Below are positions 47,314 through 54,949 of a stretch of DNA of 64,000 bases, one piece after another. The first letter of the stretch is position 1; each line of letters begins with the position of its first letter. A model generated the notes under the pieces. That model was not told the DNA's origin. It did not search any database and saw only the letters and a program-made list of their open reading frames with translations. The stretch spans positions 1 through 64,000 of the forward strand of contig JANYGI010000087.1 of assembly GCA_025362495.1 (NCBI GenBank), given 5' to 3'. The translations under genes were made by a program, and so were the position numbers. This stretch comes from Byssovorax sp. Lineage in GTDB: Bacteria; Myxococcota_A; Polyangia; Polyangiales; Polyangiaceae.

Positions 47314-48351
47314 ATGAAGGACCGTTTCCTGCGCGCTTGTCGCCGCGAGCCGACCGACGTGACGCCCGTCTGGTTCATGCGCCAGGCCGGCCGCTACATG
47401 CCGGAGTACCGCGAGCTGCGGAAGAAGCACACGCTGCTCGAGATCTGCAGGACGCCGGAGCTGGCGCTCGAGGTGACGCTGCAGCCGCTCAAGCTCGGCA
47501 TGGACGCGGCGATCTTGTTCGCCGACATCCTGCTCGTGCTCGAGCCGATGGGCGCGTCGTTCGAGTTCGCCAAGGGCGAAGGCCCGGTGATCCACGAGCC
47601 GATCCGCACCCGCGCCGCCATCGACAAGCTCCGCGTCTTCGAGGCCGAAGAGGGCCTGCCGCACGTGCTCGAGGCCATCCGCCTCATCCGGCGCGAGCTC
47701 GACGGGAAGACGCCGCTCATCGGCTTCGCCGGCGCCCCGTTCACGATCGCGAGCTACATGATCGAGGGCGGCAAATCGAGCGACTACCGGCTGACCAAGC
47801 AGATGATGTGGTGCGAGCCGGAGACGTGGTCGGTGCTCATGACCAAGATCTCCGAGGTGGTGCGCCGCTACCTGCGCGCGCAGGTCGAGGCCGGCGCGCA
47901 GGCGATCCAGCTCTTCGATTCGTGGATCGGCGCGCTCTCGCCCGACGACTACCGCGATCACGTCGCGCCGCACGTTCGCCACATTCTGAAGGACATCGAG
48001 AGCACGGGCGTCCCGGTGATCCACTTCGGTACGAACACGTCGACGCTGCTCGAACAGCAGCGCGACGCGGGCGGCACGGTCATCGGCGTCGACTGGCGCG
48101 TCCGCCTCGGCGAAGCCTGGAAGCGCATCGGCTACGACCGCGCCATCCAGGGCAACCTCGATCCGATGCTGCTGCTCGCGCCACCCGCGGTGGCGGAGCG
48201 CCACGTGCGCGCGGTGATCGCCGAGGCCGGCGGGCGGCCCGGCCACATCTTCAACCTGGGCCACGGGATCGTCCCGGAAATCCCGGTCGAGAACGTGAAG
48301 GCGATGATCGATCTCATCCACTCGATCCCGCTCGCGAAGGCCAGCGCCTGA
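47314..48351 (+). CDS. hemE: uroporphyrinogen decarboxylase
   Basis: 345 aa cytosolic enzyme converting uroporphyrinogen III to coproporphyrinogen III. The ATG at 47314 is chosen over an upstream frame start because the family begins here. The signature PVWFMRQAGRYMPEYREL places R23 and R27 at the substrate carboxylate site, and AAILFADIL gives the catalytic D71. GFAGAPFTIASYMIEGG and FNLGHGIVPEIPVENVKAMID are further hallmarks. hemY starts one base after the stop, indicating a haem operon that may serve the abundant c-type cytochromes encoded in the window. Confidence 0.96.
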   Translation: MKDRFLRACRREPTDVTPVWFMRQAGRYMPEYRELRKKHTLLEICRTPELALEVTLQPLKLGMDAAILFADILLVLEPMGASFEFAKGEGPVIHEPIRTRAAIDKLRVFEAEEGLPHVLEAIRLIRRELDGKTPLIGFAGAPFTIASYMIEGGKSSDYRLTKQMMWCEPETWSVLMTKISEVVRRYLRAQVEAGAQAIQLFDSWIGALSPDDYRDHVAPHVRHILKDIESTGVPVIHFGTNTSTLLEQQRDAGGTVIGVDWRVRLGEAWKRIGYDRAIQGNLDPMLLLAPPAVAERHVRAVIAEAGGRPGHIFNLGHGIVPEIPVENVKAMIDLIHSIPLAKASA

Positions 48352-48352
48352 C

Positions 48353-49786
48353 ATGAGCACCCGGCGCGTCGTCGTCATCGGGGGGGGCGTCACCGGCCTC
48401 ACCGTCGCGTACCGGATCCTTGCCGCGCGGCAGGACGCGCGCGGCACGAAGCTCGAGGTCACCGTCCTCGAAGAGCGCCCGCGTCTCGGTGGCAACATCG
48501 TCACCGAGCGCCGCGACGGCTTCGTCATCGACGGCGGGCCCGACTCGTTCGTCGCGATGCGCCCGCAAGCGAAGGCGCTCTGCGACGATCTCGGCCTCGG
48601 CGATCGCCTCATCCCGACCACGCCGCGCAACCGCCGCGTCTTCGTCGCGCTGAACGGCGGCCTCGTGCAGATGCCCGAAGGCCTGTCGCTCGGCGTCCCG
48701 ACGCGCGTGTGGCCGATGGTGCGAACCCCCCTCGTTTCGTGGCTCGGCAAGGCCCGCATGGCGCTCGACCTGCTGATCCCGAAGGGCCCCACCGACGGCG
48801 ACGAGTCCATCGGTCACTTCGTGCGCCGACGCCTCGGCACCGAGGCCGCGAGCCAGCTCGCCGAGCCGATCCTCGGCGGCATCTACGTCGGCAACGTCGA
48901 CGCGCTCAGCCTGCGCGCCACGTTCCCGCAGCTCCTCGAGCAAGAGCAAAAGTACGGGAGCCTGATCCGCGGGGCGATAGCGCAGATGGCGGCGCGCAAG
49001 CTCGCCTCGGGCGACAAGGAGACGCCGAGCGCGTTCCTCTCGCTCCTCGGCGGCATGGGCGAGCTCATCGACACCCTCGCGAGCGCGATCGGAAAGCTCG
49101 GCGGGACGATCCGCGTGGGCGCCCCGGTCGCGGCGATCAGCGCCGGCTCCGACAGCGCGAAATCGCCTCGTTTTCTCGTGCGGATCGGCGGCGACGCGGC
49201 CGAGACGATCGCGGCCGACGACGTGATCGTCTGCACGCCGGCGTACGCCGCGGCCGACGCGCTCGACACGCTCGACCGGCCGCTGTCGGCGCTGCTCCGC
49301 CAGACGCCGTACATCTCGTCGGCCACGGTGGTCGTCGCGTACCGCCGCGCCGACGTGCCCCACGCGCTCGACGCGACGGGCCTCGTGGTGCCGAAGAGCG
49401 AGAAGCGCCGCGTCCTCGCCGCGACGTTCATCTCCAGCAAGTGGGCGGGCCGCGCGCCGTCGGACGCCGTGCTCCTGCGCGTGTTCGTCGGCGGCCACCG
49501 CGATCCCGGCGCGCTGGCGCTGAGCGACGACGCGTTGATCGCCCTCGCGCGCGAAGAGCTCGGCGCGTTCGTCGGCGTCCGCGTCACGCCGATGCTCGCG
49601 CGCGTGTTCCGCTACGAGCGCGCCAACGCCCAGCCTTCCATCGGCCACCTCGGCCGCGTGAAGCGAGCGCGCGCCCTCGCCGAGACGCACCCGGGGCTTC
49701 AATTTGCGGGCGCTGCGTTCGACGGCGTCGGCATCCCCGACTGCGTGCGCCAGGCCAACGACGCCGCGAAGAACGTCGTCGGCTGA
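48353..49786 (+). CDS. hemY: FAD-dependent protoporphyrinogen (or coproporphyrinogen) oxidase
   Basis: 477 aa HemY/PgoX family. The N-terminal VVVIGGGVTGLTVAYRIL is the FAD dinucleotide-binding loop and LGGNIVTERRDGFVIDGGPDSFV the conserved second motif. AEPILGGIYVGNVDALSLRATFPQL is the membrane- and substrate-binding region, and FAGAAFDGVGIPDCVRQA closes the FAD site. Depending on the haem route it makes protoporphyrin IX or coproporphyrin III; family and Gram-negative context favour protoporphyrin. It is coupled to hemE by a one-base gap. Confidence 0.92.
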   Translation: MSTRRVVVIGGGVTGLTVAYRILAARQDARGTKLEVTVLEERPRLGGNIVTERRDGFVIDGGPDSFVAMRPQAKALCDDLGLGDRLIPTTPRNRRVFVALNGGLVQMPEGLSLGVPTRVWPMVRTPLVSWLGKARMALDLLIPKGPTDGDESIGHFVRRRLGTEAASQLAEPILGGIYVGNVDALSLRATFPQLLEQEQKYGSLIRGAIAQMAARKLASGDKETPSAFLSLLGGMGELIDTLASAIGKLGGTIRVGAPVAAISAGSDSAKSPRFLVRIGGDAAETIAADDVIVCTPAYAAADALDTLDRPLSALLRQTPYISSATVVVAYRRADVPHALDATGLVVPKSEKRRVLAATFISSKWAGRAPSDAVLLRVFVGGHRDPGALALSDDALIALAREELGAFVGVRVTPMLARVFRYERANAQPSIGHLGRVKRARALAETHPGLQFAGAAFDGVGIPDCVRQANDAAKNVVG

Positions 49787-49858
49787 GCGAGAAACCGGCG
49801 CCCGAGCTCGCTGAAGGCGCGGCCGGCGGGGCACGCTCGATGATAGCCTCATGCCCGC

Positions 49859-50695
49859 ATGTGCGAGCTGCTCGGGATGGAGTGCAACGTCCCCACCGAC
49901 ATCGTGTTTTCGTTCAGCGGCCTGCGTCAGCGCGGCGGCAAGACCGGTCCCCACGCCGACGGCTGGGGCCTCGCGTTCTACGAGGGCCGCGCGACGCGCG
50001 TCTTCCTCGATCCCACGCCCGCGTGTCAGAGCCCGCTCGCGCGCTTCCTCGGTGAGAACCCGATCAAGACGCTGCTCGCCGTCGGCCACATTCGTCGGCG
50101 CACGCGCGGACCGACGACGCTCGCGAACACCCACCCGTTCGTGCGCGAGCTCTGGGGAAGGCACTGGGTCTTCGCGCACAACGGCACGCTCCCGCGCGTC
50201 CGCCGCCACAAGCTCGGGCGCTTCGATCCGATCGGCACGACCGACAGCGAGCACGCGTTCTGCGTGCTCCTCGAGGGCCTGCGCAAGCGCTTCCCCGCCT
50301 ACCCGACGCGCCGTCGCGAGCTGTGGTCCGCGGTCGCGGAGATCGGCGCCCAGCTCGGCGACGACGGCACGTTCAACTTCCTCCTCGGCGACGGGCGGCA
50401 CCTCTTCGCGCGCTGCGCGACCAAGCTCAGCCACATCATCCGCAAGGCGCCGTTCGGCCTCGCGGCGCTCGCCGACGACGACGTGCGGATCGACTTCTCG
50501 ACGGTGACGACGCCGAACGATCGCGTCGCCGTGATCGCGACCTGCCCGCTGACGACGAACGAGGCCTGGACGGTTGGCAAGCCCGGCGAGCTCTGGGTGT
50601 TCGAGAAGGGCACGCTCCGCGCGACGCTTCCGTCCAAGACGGACACAATTCGCGCGTCCCGAAGGGTCATTCAGCGCTCGCGGAAGCAAAGATGA
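49859..50695 (+). CDS. class II glutamine amidotransferase (YafJ/EgtC-like)
   Basis: 278 aa starting MC, with Cys2 as the N-terminal nucleophile once the Met is removed. HADGWGLAFYEG, GHIRRRTRG (Arg of the glutamine site), NTHPF and HNGTL are the conserved Ntn-hydrolase blocks. Such stand-alone GATase domains occur in ergothioneine synthesis and in uncharacterised hydrolases; no ergothioneine genes are nearby. It lies 72 bases downstream of hemY. Its stop opens the sRNA-bearing intergenic region. Confidence 0.9.
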   Translation: MCELLGMECNVPTDIVFSFSGLRQRGGKTGPHADGWGLAFYEGRATRVFLDPTPACQSPLARFLGENPIKTLLAVGHIRRRTRGPTTLANTHPFVRELWGRHWVFAHNGTLPRVRRHKLGRFDPIGTTDSEHAFCVLLEGLRKRFPAYPTRRRELWSAVAEIGAQLGDDGTFNFLLGDGRHLFARCATKLSHIIRKAPFGLAALADDDVRIDFSTVTTPNDRVAVIATCPLTTNEAWTVGKPGELWVFEKGTLRATLPSKTDTIRASRRVIQRSRKQR

Positions 50696-50770
50696 AGGCT
50701 GCTCCCGACGGCAATTGCACGGCTGAAATCTAGACGATCGCCAACATCTCGATGCGTGGCTGATTCGAGC

Positions 50771-50786
50771 TGGCACGACAGCTGCA
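50771..50786 (+). promoter_or_regulatory. sigma-54 (-24/-12) promoter of the first small-RNA cassette
   Basis: TGGCACGACAGCTGCA has the invariant GG and GC exactly ten bases apart and matches TGGCAC-N5-TTGC except for one base (CTGC). Counting 12 bases from the GC puts transcription start near 50797, immediately before the hairpin. A dedicated activator of the NtrC type would be needed; none is encoded in the window. Confidence 0.8.
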
Positions 50787-50796
50787 TTGTCTGGAG

Positions 50797-50850
50797 ACGC
50801 GCCGCGACGGAGACCTTCCCCCCCAGGTCCGTTGCGGCGCTTTTCTTTTG
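50797..50850 (+). ncRNA. sigma-54-driven C7-loop hairpin RNA, copy 1 (Pxr-like)
   Basis: From the predicted start, almost the whole transcript folds: a 12-bp stem (50799-50810 with 50829-50840), an AG bulge, four more pairs, and an eight-base loop of T plus seven C. TTTTCTTTT follows, so the RNA may be about 50 nt and ends as an intrinsic terminator. Twenty-nine bases (50804-50832) are identical to copy 2. The Myxococcus xanthus Pxr sRNA has a sigma-54 promoter and a functionally crucial run of seven cytosines in a loop, which is the nearest known parallel. A C-rich loop could pair with ribosome-binding sites. Homology to Pxr is inferred from features, not alignment. Confidence 0.75.
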
Positions 50851-51123
50851 TCCTCGCGCCCGCCCGGCGGTGGATGCTCGCGAGTGCGACAGTCCTGCCA
50901 ACCGCGATGGGCGCCTGAGGCGATGCTGCGACCCGCCTCGCGCCGGTGTTGCGAGCCACCAGCGCGGCGTTTCACGCGCGGAAATCGACGCCGCTTCGCG
51001 CGAAAGCACGCTCCATCGCCGGCCTCCGGCGGCGTGAATCAGAAGCGACGCGACAGATTCACCGTTGAAATCGGTAACTTCCGTGATGCGGGCCAACCCC
51101 ATGGAATCGTTGAGGGTAACACT
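50851..51123. other. spacer between the two sRNA cassettes with short palindromes
   Basis: No open frame with coding character is seen. It contains TTTC-N7-GAAA at 50970-50984, the 10-bp palindrome TTCGCGCGAA at 50995-51004, and CGCCGG-CCT-CCGGCG at 51017-51031. These lie 94-155 bp upstream of the second -24 element, the usual position of enhancer-binding protein sites, so they are candidate activator sites. No repeat or IS sequence is recognised. Confidence 0.35.
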
Positions 51124-51139
51124 TGGCACGCTGTCTGCT
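51124..51139 (+). promoter_or_regulatory. sigma-54 (-24/-12) promoter of the second small-RNA cassette
   Basis: TGGCACGCTGTCTGCT keeps the GG-N10-GC spacing and the same CTGC -12 element as the first promoter, 353 bp downstream of it. Predicted start is near 51150, four bases before the hairpin. Confidence 0.8.
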
Positions 51140-51149
51140 ACCTCTTTCA

Positions 51150-51212
51150 TCGAGCGTTGCGACGGAGACCTTCCCCCCCAGGTCCGTCGTGACGCTTTTT
51201 TCATTTTCCGGC
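51150..51212 (+). ncRNA. sigma-54-driven C7-loop hairpin RNA, copy 2 (Pxr-like)
   Basis: Same architecture as copy 1: 12-bp stem (51154-51165 with 51184-51195), AG bulge, four pairs, loop of T plus seven C, then TTTTTTCATTTT. The outer stem differs from copy 1 by compensatory changes: C-G at 50802/50837 becomes T-A at 51157/51192, and GT wobble replaces or is replaced by Watson-Crick pairs at two places. So structure is conserved beyond sequence. Identity is 29 bases across the loop and inner stem, 51159-51187. It lies about 270 bases before the diguanylate cyclase start and might also be read as a terminator for anything upstream, but the promoter makes an sRNA likelier. Confidence 0.75.
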
Positions 51213-51478
51213 GTGATTTCAGCCTCTTACCTCTGAACCCGCTGTCGCCTCTGTGCGTTCCTTTGCGACAAACGCCGTTTTTCTCGCACCTCGGCACCTC
51301 CTTGACGGGCCCAAGACCGGGCGGATACGGTTAGGTCTCGGCTGATTCGGCTGGTCCCCGGACCCGACCCCGCAAGAGGGGATGGGACGCGGACCGGGGC
51401 CCATCACGGCGGGCTCGCAAGCGGGCCCGACGCATCGAGGAAGGGTCACACCAGTCACTTCAGGCCGGGCTACCACGC
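51213..51478 (+). other. GC-rich, hairpin-forming leader of the FHA-GGDEF gene
   Basis: No coding frame. Several strong pairs can form: GGTCCCCGG at 51353-51361 with a near-complement around 51393-51401 enclosing CCCC-GCAAGA-GGGG, then GGGCTC-GCAAGC-GGGCCC. Both small loops start GCAA. A GGGACGC string occurs after the first hairpin. It may be a structured 5' untranslated region, but it does not match a riboswitch family I can name. Confidence 0.35.
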
Positions 51479-52381
51479 GTGAACGACTTCGACGAAAAGA
51501 CACGTGTGACACAGGTGGTTCAGCCACCTCCGGGCTCGGGCGGCCCGCGCGCGACCACCGACTGCCTCGTGGTCATCTACACGAAGGAGCCGACGCTGCT
51601 CGGCAAGCGCTTCGTGCTCGAGCACAACTCCACGCGCGTGGGGCGCGGCGCCGACAACCACATCGTCCTCGATGGCGACTCGGTCTCGCGCCGGCACGCC
51701 CACTTCGAGCAGCGCGCCGCCGCGTGGCTCGTCGTCGACCTCGGCAGCACCAACGGCACCTACTGCAACGACGAGCAGATCTCGCGCGAGGTGGTGCTCA
51801 AGAACGGTGACCGCGTGAAGATCGGCCCCACGATCTTCAAGTTCCTCTCGGGCGCCGACGTCGAGGCGCAGTACCACGAAGAGATCTACCGGATGACCAT
51901 CATGGATGGTCTCACCCAGATCCACAACAAGCGGTACCTGTACGAGGCGCTCGACCGCGAGATCATCCGCAGCCGCCGCCACGAGCGCGATCTGTCGATC
52001 CTGATGTTCGACATCGATCACTTCAAGCGCATCAACGACGTGCACGGCCACCTGGCGGGCGACTTCGTGCTGAAGGAGCTCGCGCGCGTGGTTCAGGCGC
52101 GCATCCGCCGCGACGAGGTCTTCGCGCGCTACGGCGGCGAAGAGTTCTCGATCATCCTCCCGGAGACGTCGCTCGACGGCGCGGCGGCGCTCGCCGAGAC
52201 GCTCCGCCAGAAGGTCTCCGAGCACCTCTTCGTGTTCCAGGCCGACTCGATCCGCGTGACGATCAGCGTGGGCGCGGCGCTGCTGCAAGAGCCCGATCGC
52301 GGCGCGACCGATCTCATCAAGCGCGCCGACGAGAAGCTCTACGCGGCGAAGAACTCCGGCCGAAACCGGGTCTGCCACTAG
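51479..52381 (+). CDS. FHA domain diguanylate cyclase
   Basis: 300 aa from a GTG at 51479. An FHA domain (about residues 25-120; VGRGADNHIVLDGDSVSRRHAHFE and DLGSTNGTYCND) would bind phosphothreonine, linking it to Ser/Thr kinases. The GGDEF domain (about 140-300) has DGLTQIHNKRYLYEAL, FDIDHFKRINDVHGH and the catalytic ARYGGEEF, so c-di-GMP synthesis is expected. The allosteric I-site position reads RRDE rather than RxxD, so feedback control may be changed. It is cytosolic with no transmembrane segments. The aminotransferase gene lies 50 bases downstream. Confidence 0.92.
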   Translation: MNDFDEKTRVTQVVQPPPGSGGPRATTDCLVVIYTKEPTLLGKRFVLEHNSTRVGRGADNHIVLDGDSVSRRHAHFEQRAAAWLVVDLGSTNGTYCNDEQISREVVLKNGDRVKIGPTIFKFLSGADVEAQYHEEIYRMTIMDGLTQIHNKRYLYEALDREIIRSRRHERDLSILMFDIDHFKRINDVHGHLAGDFVLKELARVVQARIRRDEVFARYGGEEFSIILPETSLDGAAALAETLRQKVSEHLFVFQADSIRVTISVGAALLQEPDRGATDLIKRADEKLYAAKNSGRNRVCH

Positions 52382-52431
52382 CCTCGCGCGCTCGCGCTGG
52401 TCAACGTAGTCCGCTTTCGAAAGGACCGAAC

Positions 52432-53787
52432 ATGGCTCTCAGCGAGATCCCGCTCCCCTCGGCGGACGCCACCGGCGACGACCCGCCCGAGATCCGCATC
52501 GACCCGCCGGGGCCGATGTCCCGCGCCGCCGTGACCCGCCTCGAGCAGGTCGAGTGCCCCGCCTTCGGGCACCGACGCGACGCGCGCGCGGCCGTGAGCG
52601 GCGCCGACATGCTCCCGATCGTGCTCGCGTCGGGGCGCGGATCGAACCTCTACGACGTCGACGGTAACCGCTACGTCGACCTCGTGGCGGGCTTCGGCTC
52701 GCTCTTGCTCGGCCACGCGTACTCGTCGGTGCTGCGCGCGATCGAGGGGCAATCGACCCGCCTCATCCAGGCCCTCGGCGACGTGTACTCGGCCGACGCC
52801 AAGCTCGCGCTGCTCGAGCGCGTGGCCTCGCTCCACCCCGGCGTGCGCCCGCGCGTGCTGCTCGGGCAGAGCGGCAGCGACGCGGTCACGGCGGCGATCA
52901 AGACCGCGGCGCTCTTCACTGGCAAGCCCGGCCTCGTGGCGTTCGAGGGCGCCTACCACGGGCTCGGCTACGCGCCGCTCCCGGCGTGCGGCCTGCGCGA
53001 GAGCTACCGCGCGCCCTTCCGCGAGCAGCTCAACCCCCACGTCAGCTTCGCGCCCTACGCCCGCACCGAGGCCGACGTCGATCGCGCCCTCGGCGGAGTC
53101 GCAACCGCGTTGCAAAAAGGGAACGTCGGCGCCGTGCTGATCGAGCCGGTCCTCGGCCGCGGCGGGTGCGTCGTGCCTCCCGACGCGTTCCTCACGGGCG
53201 TCTCCGAGCTGGCCGCGAAGCATGGCGCTCTGGTGATCGCCGACGAGATCTGGACCGCGCTCGGCCGCACCGGTTCGATGGTGCGCAGCACGACCGTCGG
53301 CGCCCACGTCGACATCCTCTGCTTCGGCAAGGGCCTCGGCGGCGGCCTCGCGCTCTCGGCGTGCGTCGCGCCCGACGAGATCATGTCGGCCTGGGCTCGC
53401 GCCGACGAGGTCGTCCACACCTCGACCCACGCGGGCTCGCCGCTCGCGTGCGCCGCGGCGATCGCCACCCTCGACGCGCTCCGCTTCCGCCGCTTGGTGA
53501 TCCGCGCCCGCGAGATCGGGCCTTCGATCCTCGATCATTTCCGGAGCGAGCTCGGCGGCCTGCGTGACGTCGTCGAGGTGCGCGGCGTCGGCCTGATGAT
53601 CGGGATCGAGCTCGCGAGCGGCGCCGTCGGGCTGCGCGTCAGCCGCGACATGCTCGCGCGCGGCTACATCGTCCTCACGGGCGGCACGAAGGGCGAGGTC
53701 CTCACGCTCACGCCGGCCCTCAACATCAGCGAGGATCGCCTCCGCGACGCGGCGGCCGCGCTGCGCGAGATCCTCTCGGCGCCGTGA
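52432..53787 (+). CDS. class III PLP-dependent aminotransferase
   Basis: 451 aa. A fold-type I enzyme with GNRYVDLVAGFGSLLLGHAY, GQSGSDAVTAAIKTAA, EGAYHGLGY, VIADEIWTALGRTG (Asp pairing with the pyridine nitrogen) and the Schiff-base lysine K300 in CFGKGLGGGLALS. Class III members move an amino group between an omega-amine or amino acid and a keto acid or aldehyde. The N-terminal 55 residues are an unconserved extension. It precedes the LuxE- and LuxC-like genes by 22 bases; the aldehyde expected from LuxC would suit this aminotransferase. Confidence 0.92.
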   Translation: MALSEIPLPSADATGDDPPEIRIDPPGPMSRAAVTRLEQVECPAFGHRRDARAAVSGADMLPIVLASGRGSNLYDVDGNRYVDLVAGFGSLLLGHAYSSVLRAIEGQSTRLIQALGDVYSADAKLALLERVASLHPGVRPRVLLGQSGSDAVTAAIKTAALFTGKPGLVAFEGAYHGLGYAPLPACGLRESYRAPFREQLNPHVSFAPYARTEADVDRALGGVATALQKGNVGAVLIEPVLGRGGCVVPPDAFLTGVSELAAKHGALVIADEIWTALGRTGSMVRSTTVGAHVDILCFGKGLGGGLALSACVAPDEIMSAWARADEVVHTSTHAGSPLACAAAIATLDALRFRRLVIRAREIGPSILDHFRSELGGLRDVVEVRGVGLMIGIELASGAVGLRVSRDMLARGYIVLTGGTKGEVLTLTPALNISEDRLRDAAAALREILSAP

Positions 53788-53809
53788 TTTTGCGTCAGCC
53801 GTTTCTGCC

Positions 53810-54949
53810 GTGAAATTGTTCTCCTCGCTCGACAGCGACGCGCTCCACGCCCGGGTGCAGTCGTTCCTTCGCGCGGCGATCGTCGATCCCGCGCGCACGC
53901 CCGAGGGCTTCGACGTCATCGCCGTCGACCTCGCTCGACACCAGGCGGCGCACATCCCGGCGGTGGCGCGGCTGGCCCGCGCGCGCGGGATCGATCTCGC
54001 GACGGCGACGCGCGCGGCCGAGGTGCCCGCGGTGCCGTGCGACGTCTTCCGGCTCACGCGCGTCGCGACGCATCCGGTCGAGGACGACGTCGCGGTGTTT
54101 CGCACCAGCGGGACGTCGCAGGGGCGCGAGGCCCGCGGCGAGCACGCGCTGCGCACCACGGCGACGTACGAGCTCGGCGCGCGCCTCTGGGCCGAGCGGC
54201 TCCTGTGGCCGGACACGACGCGGCTCCGCGCGATCGTCCTCGCTTCGCCGCTGGCAGAGCAGCCGGATTCGTCGCTCGGGTTCATGCTCGATCGCTTCGC
54301 GACCCTGCTCGGCGGCGGCAGCTTTCACCTGCGATCGGGCGCGCTCGACGCGGCCGGCGTCGCTGCTGCTACGGCGGCGGCGCGCGACGCGGACGAGCCC
54401 GCGCTGGTGCTCGCCACGTCGTTCGCGCTGGTCCACCTGCTCGACGCGCAGAGCGGGCTCGATCTCCGCCTGCCGCCAGGCAGCCGCGTGATGCAGACGG
54501 GCGGCTTCAAGGGCCGCTCGCGCGAGGTCGCGCCCGACGAGCTGCGCGCCGCCGTGAGCGCGGCGTTCGCGGTGCCCGAGGTGCAGGTGATCGGCGAGTA
54601 CGGGATGACCGAGCTCTCGAGCCAGCTCTACGAGACGACGCTCGCCGCGGCGCTCGGCAAATGGCCTGCAAATGAAGCGCGACACGGGGTCTACGCGGCG
54701 CCCCCGTGGGTGCGGGTGACGGCCGTCGATCCGATCACGCTGGCGGCGCTGCCCGACGGCGAGATCGGGATCGCGCGCCTCGTCGATCTCGCCAACGTCG
54801 ACTCCGCCGTGGCGATCCAGACGGCCGATCGGGTGCGCGTTCTCCAGGGCGCGACTGGCAATCACGCGATCGAGCTGCTCGGCCGCGCGCCCGGGGCGCC
54901 GCCGCGCGGATGCTCGATCGCCGTCGACGACATGCTGGGGCCGCCGTGA
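53810..54949 (+). CDS. LuxE-type acyl-protein synthetase/acyl-AMP-forming ligase
   Basis: 379 aa from a GTG at 53810. The nucleotide-binding FRTSGTSQGREARG is the AMP-forming motif, and QTGGFKGRSREVAPDEL plus IGEYGMTELSSQLYE are the later adenylation blocks as in LuxE/PaaK relatives. In fatty acid reductases the LuxE subunit activates an acid and passes the acyl group to the LuxC reductase. The stop overlaps the LuxC-like start as GTGA, so the pair is certainly co-translated. Acyl chain and purpose are unknown. Confidence 0.87.
   Translation: MKLFSSLDSDALHARVQSFLRAAIVDPARTPEGFDVIAVDLARHQAAHIPAVARLARARGIDLATATRAAEVPAVPCDVFRLTRVATHPVEDDVAVFRTSGTSQGREARGEHALRTTATYELGARLWAERLLWPDTTRLRAIVLASPLAEQPDSSLGFMLDRFATLLGGGSFHLRSGALDAAGVAAATAAARDADEPALVLATSFALVHLLDAQSGLDLRLPPGSRVMQTGGFKGRSREVAPDELRAAVSAAFAVPEVQVIGEYGMTELSSQLYETTLAAALGKWPANEARHGVYAAPPWVRVTAVDPITLAALPDGEIGIARLVDLANVDSAVAIQTADRVRVLQGATGNHAIELLGRAPGAPPRGCSIAVDDMLGPP

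Noticed and set aside
51213-51478. GEMM-I c-di-GMP riboswitch before the GGDEF gene
   Set aside because: Only the GGGACGC string matches; CAAACC before the first hairpin and the later GGUAGGUAG-type element are absent, so it is listed as an unclassified leader.
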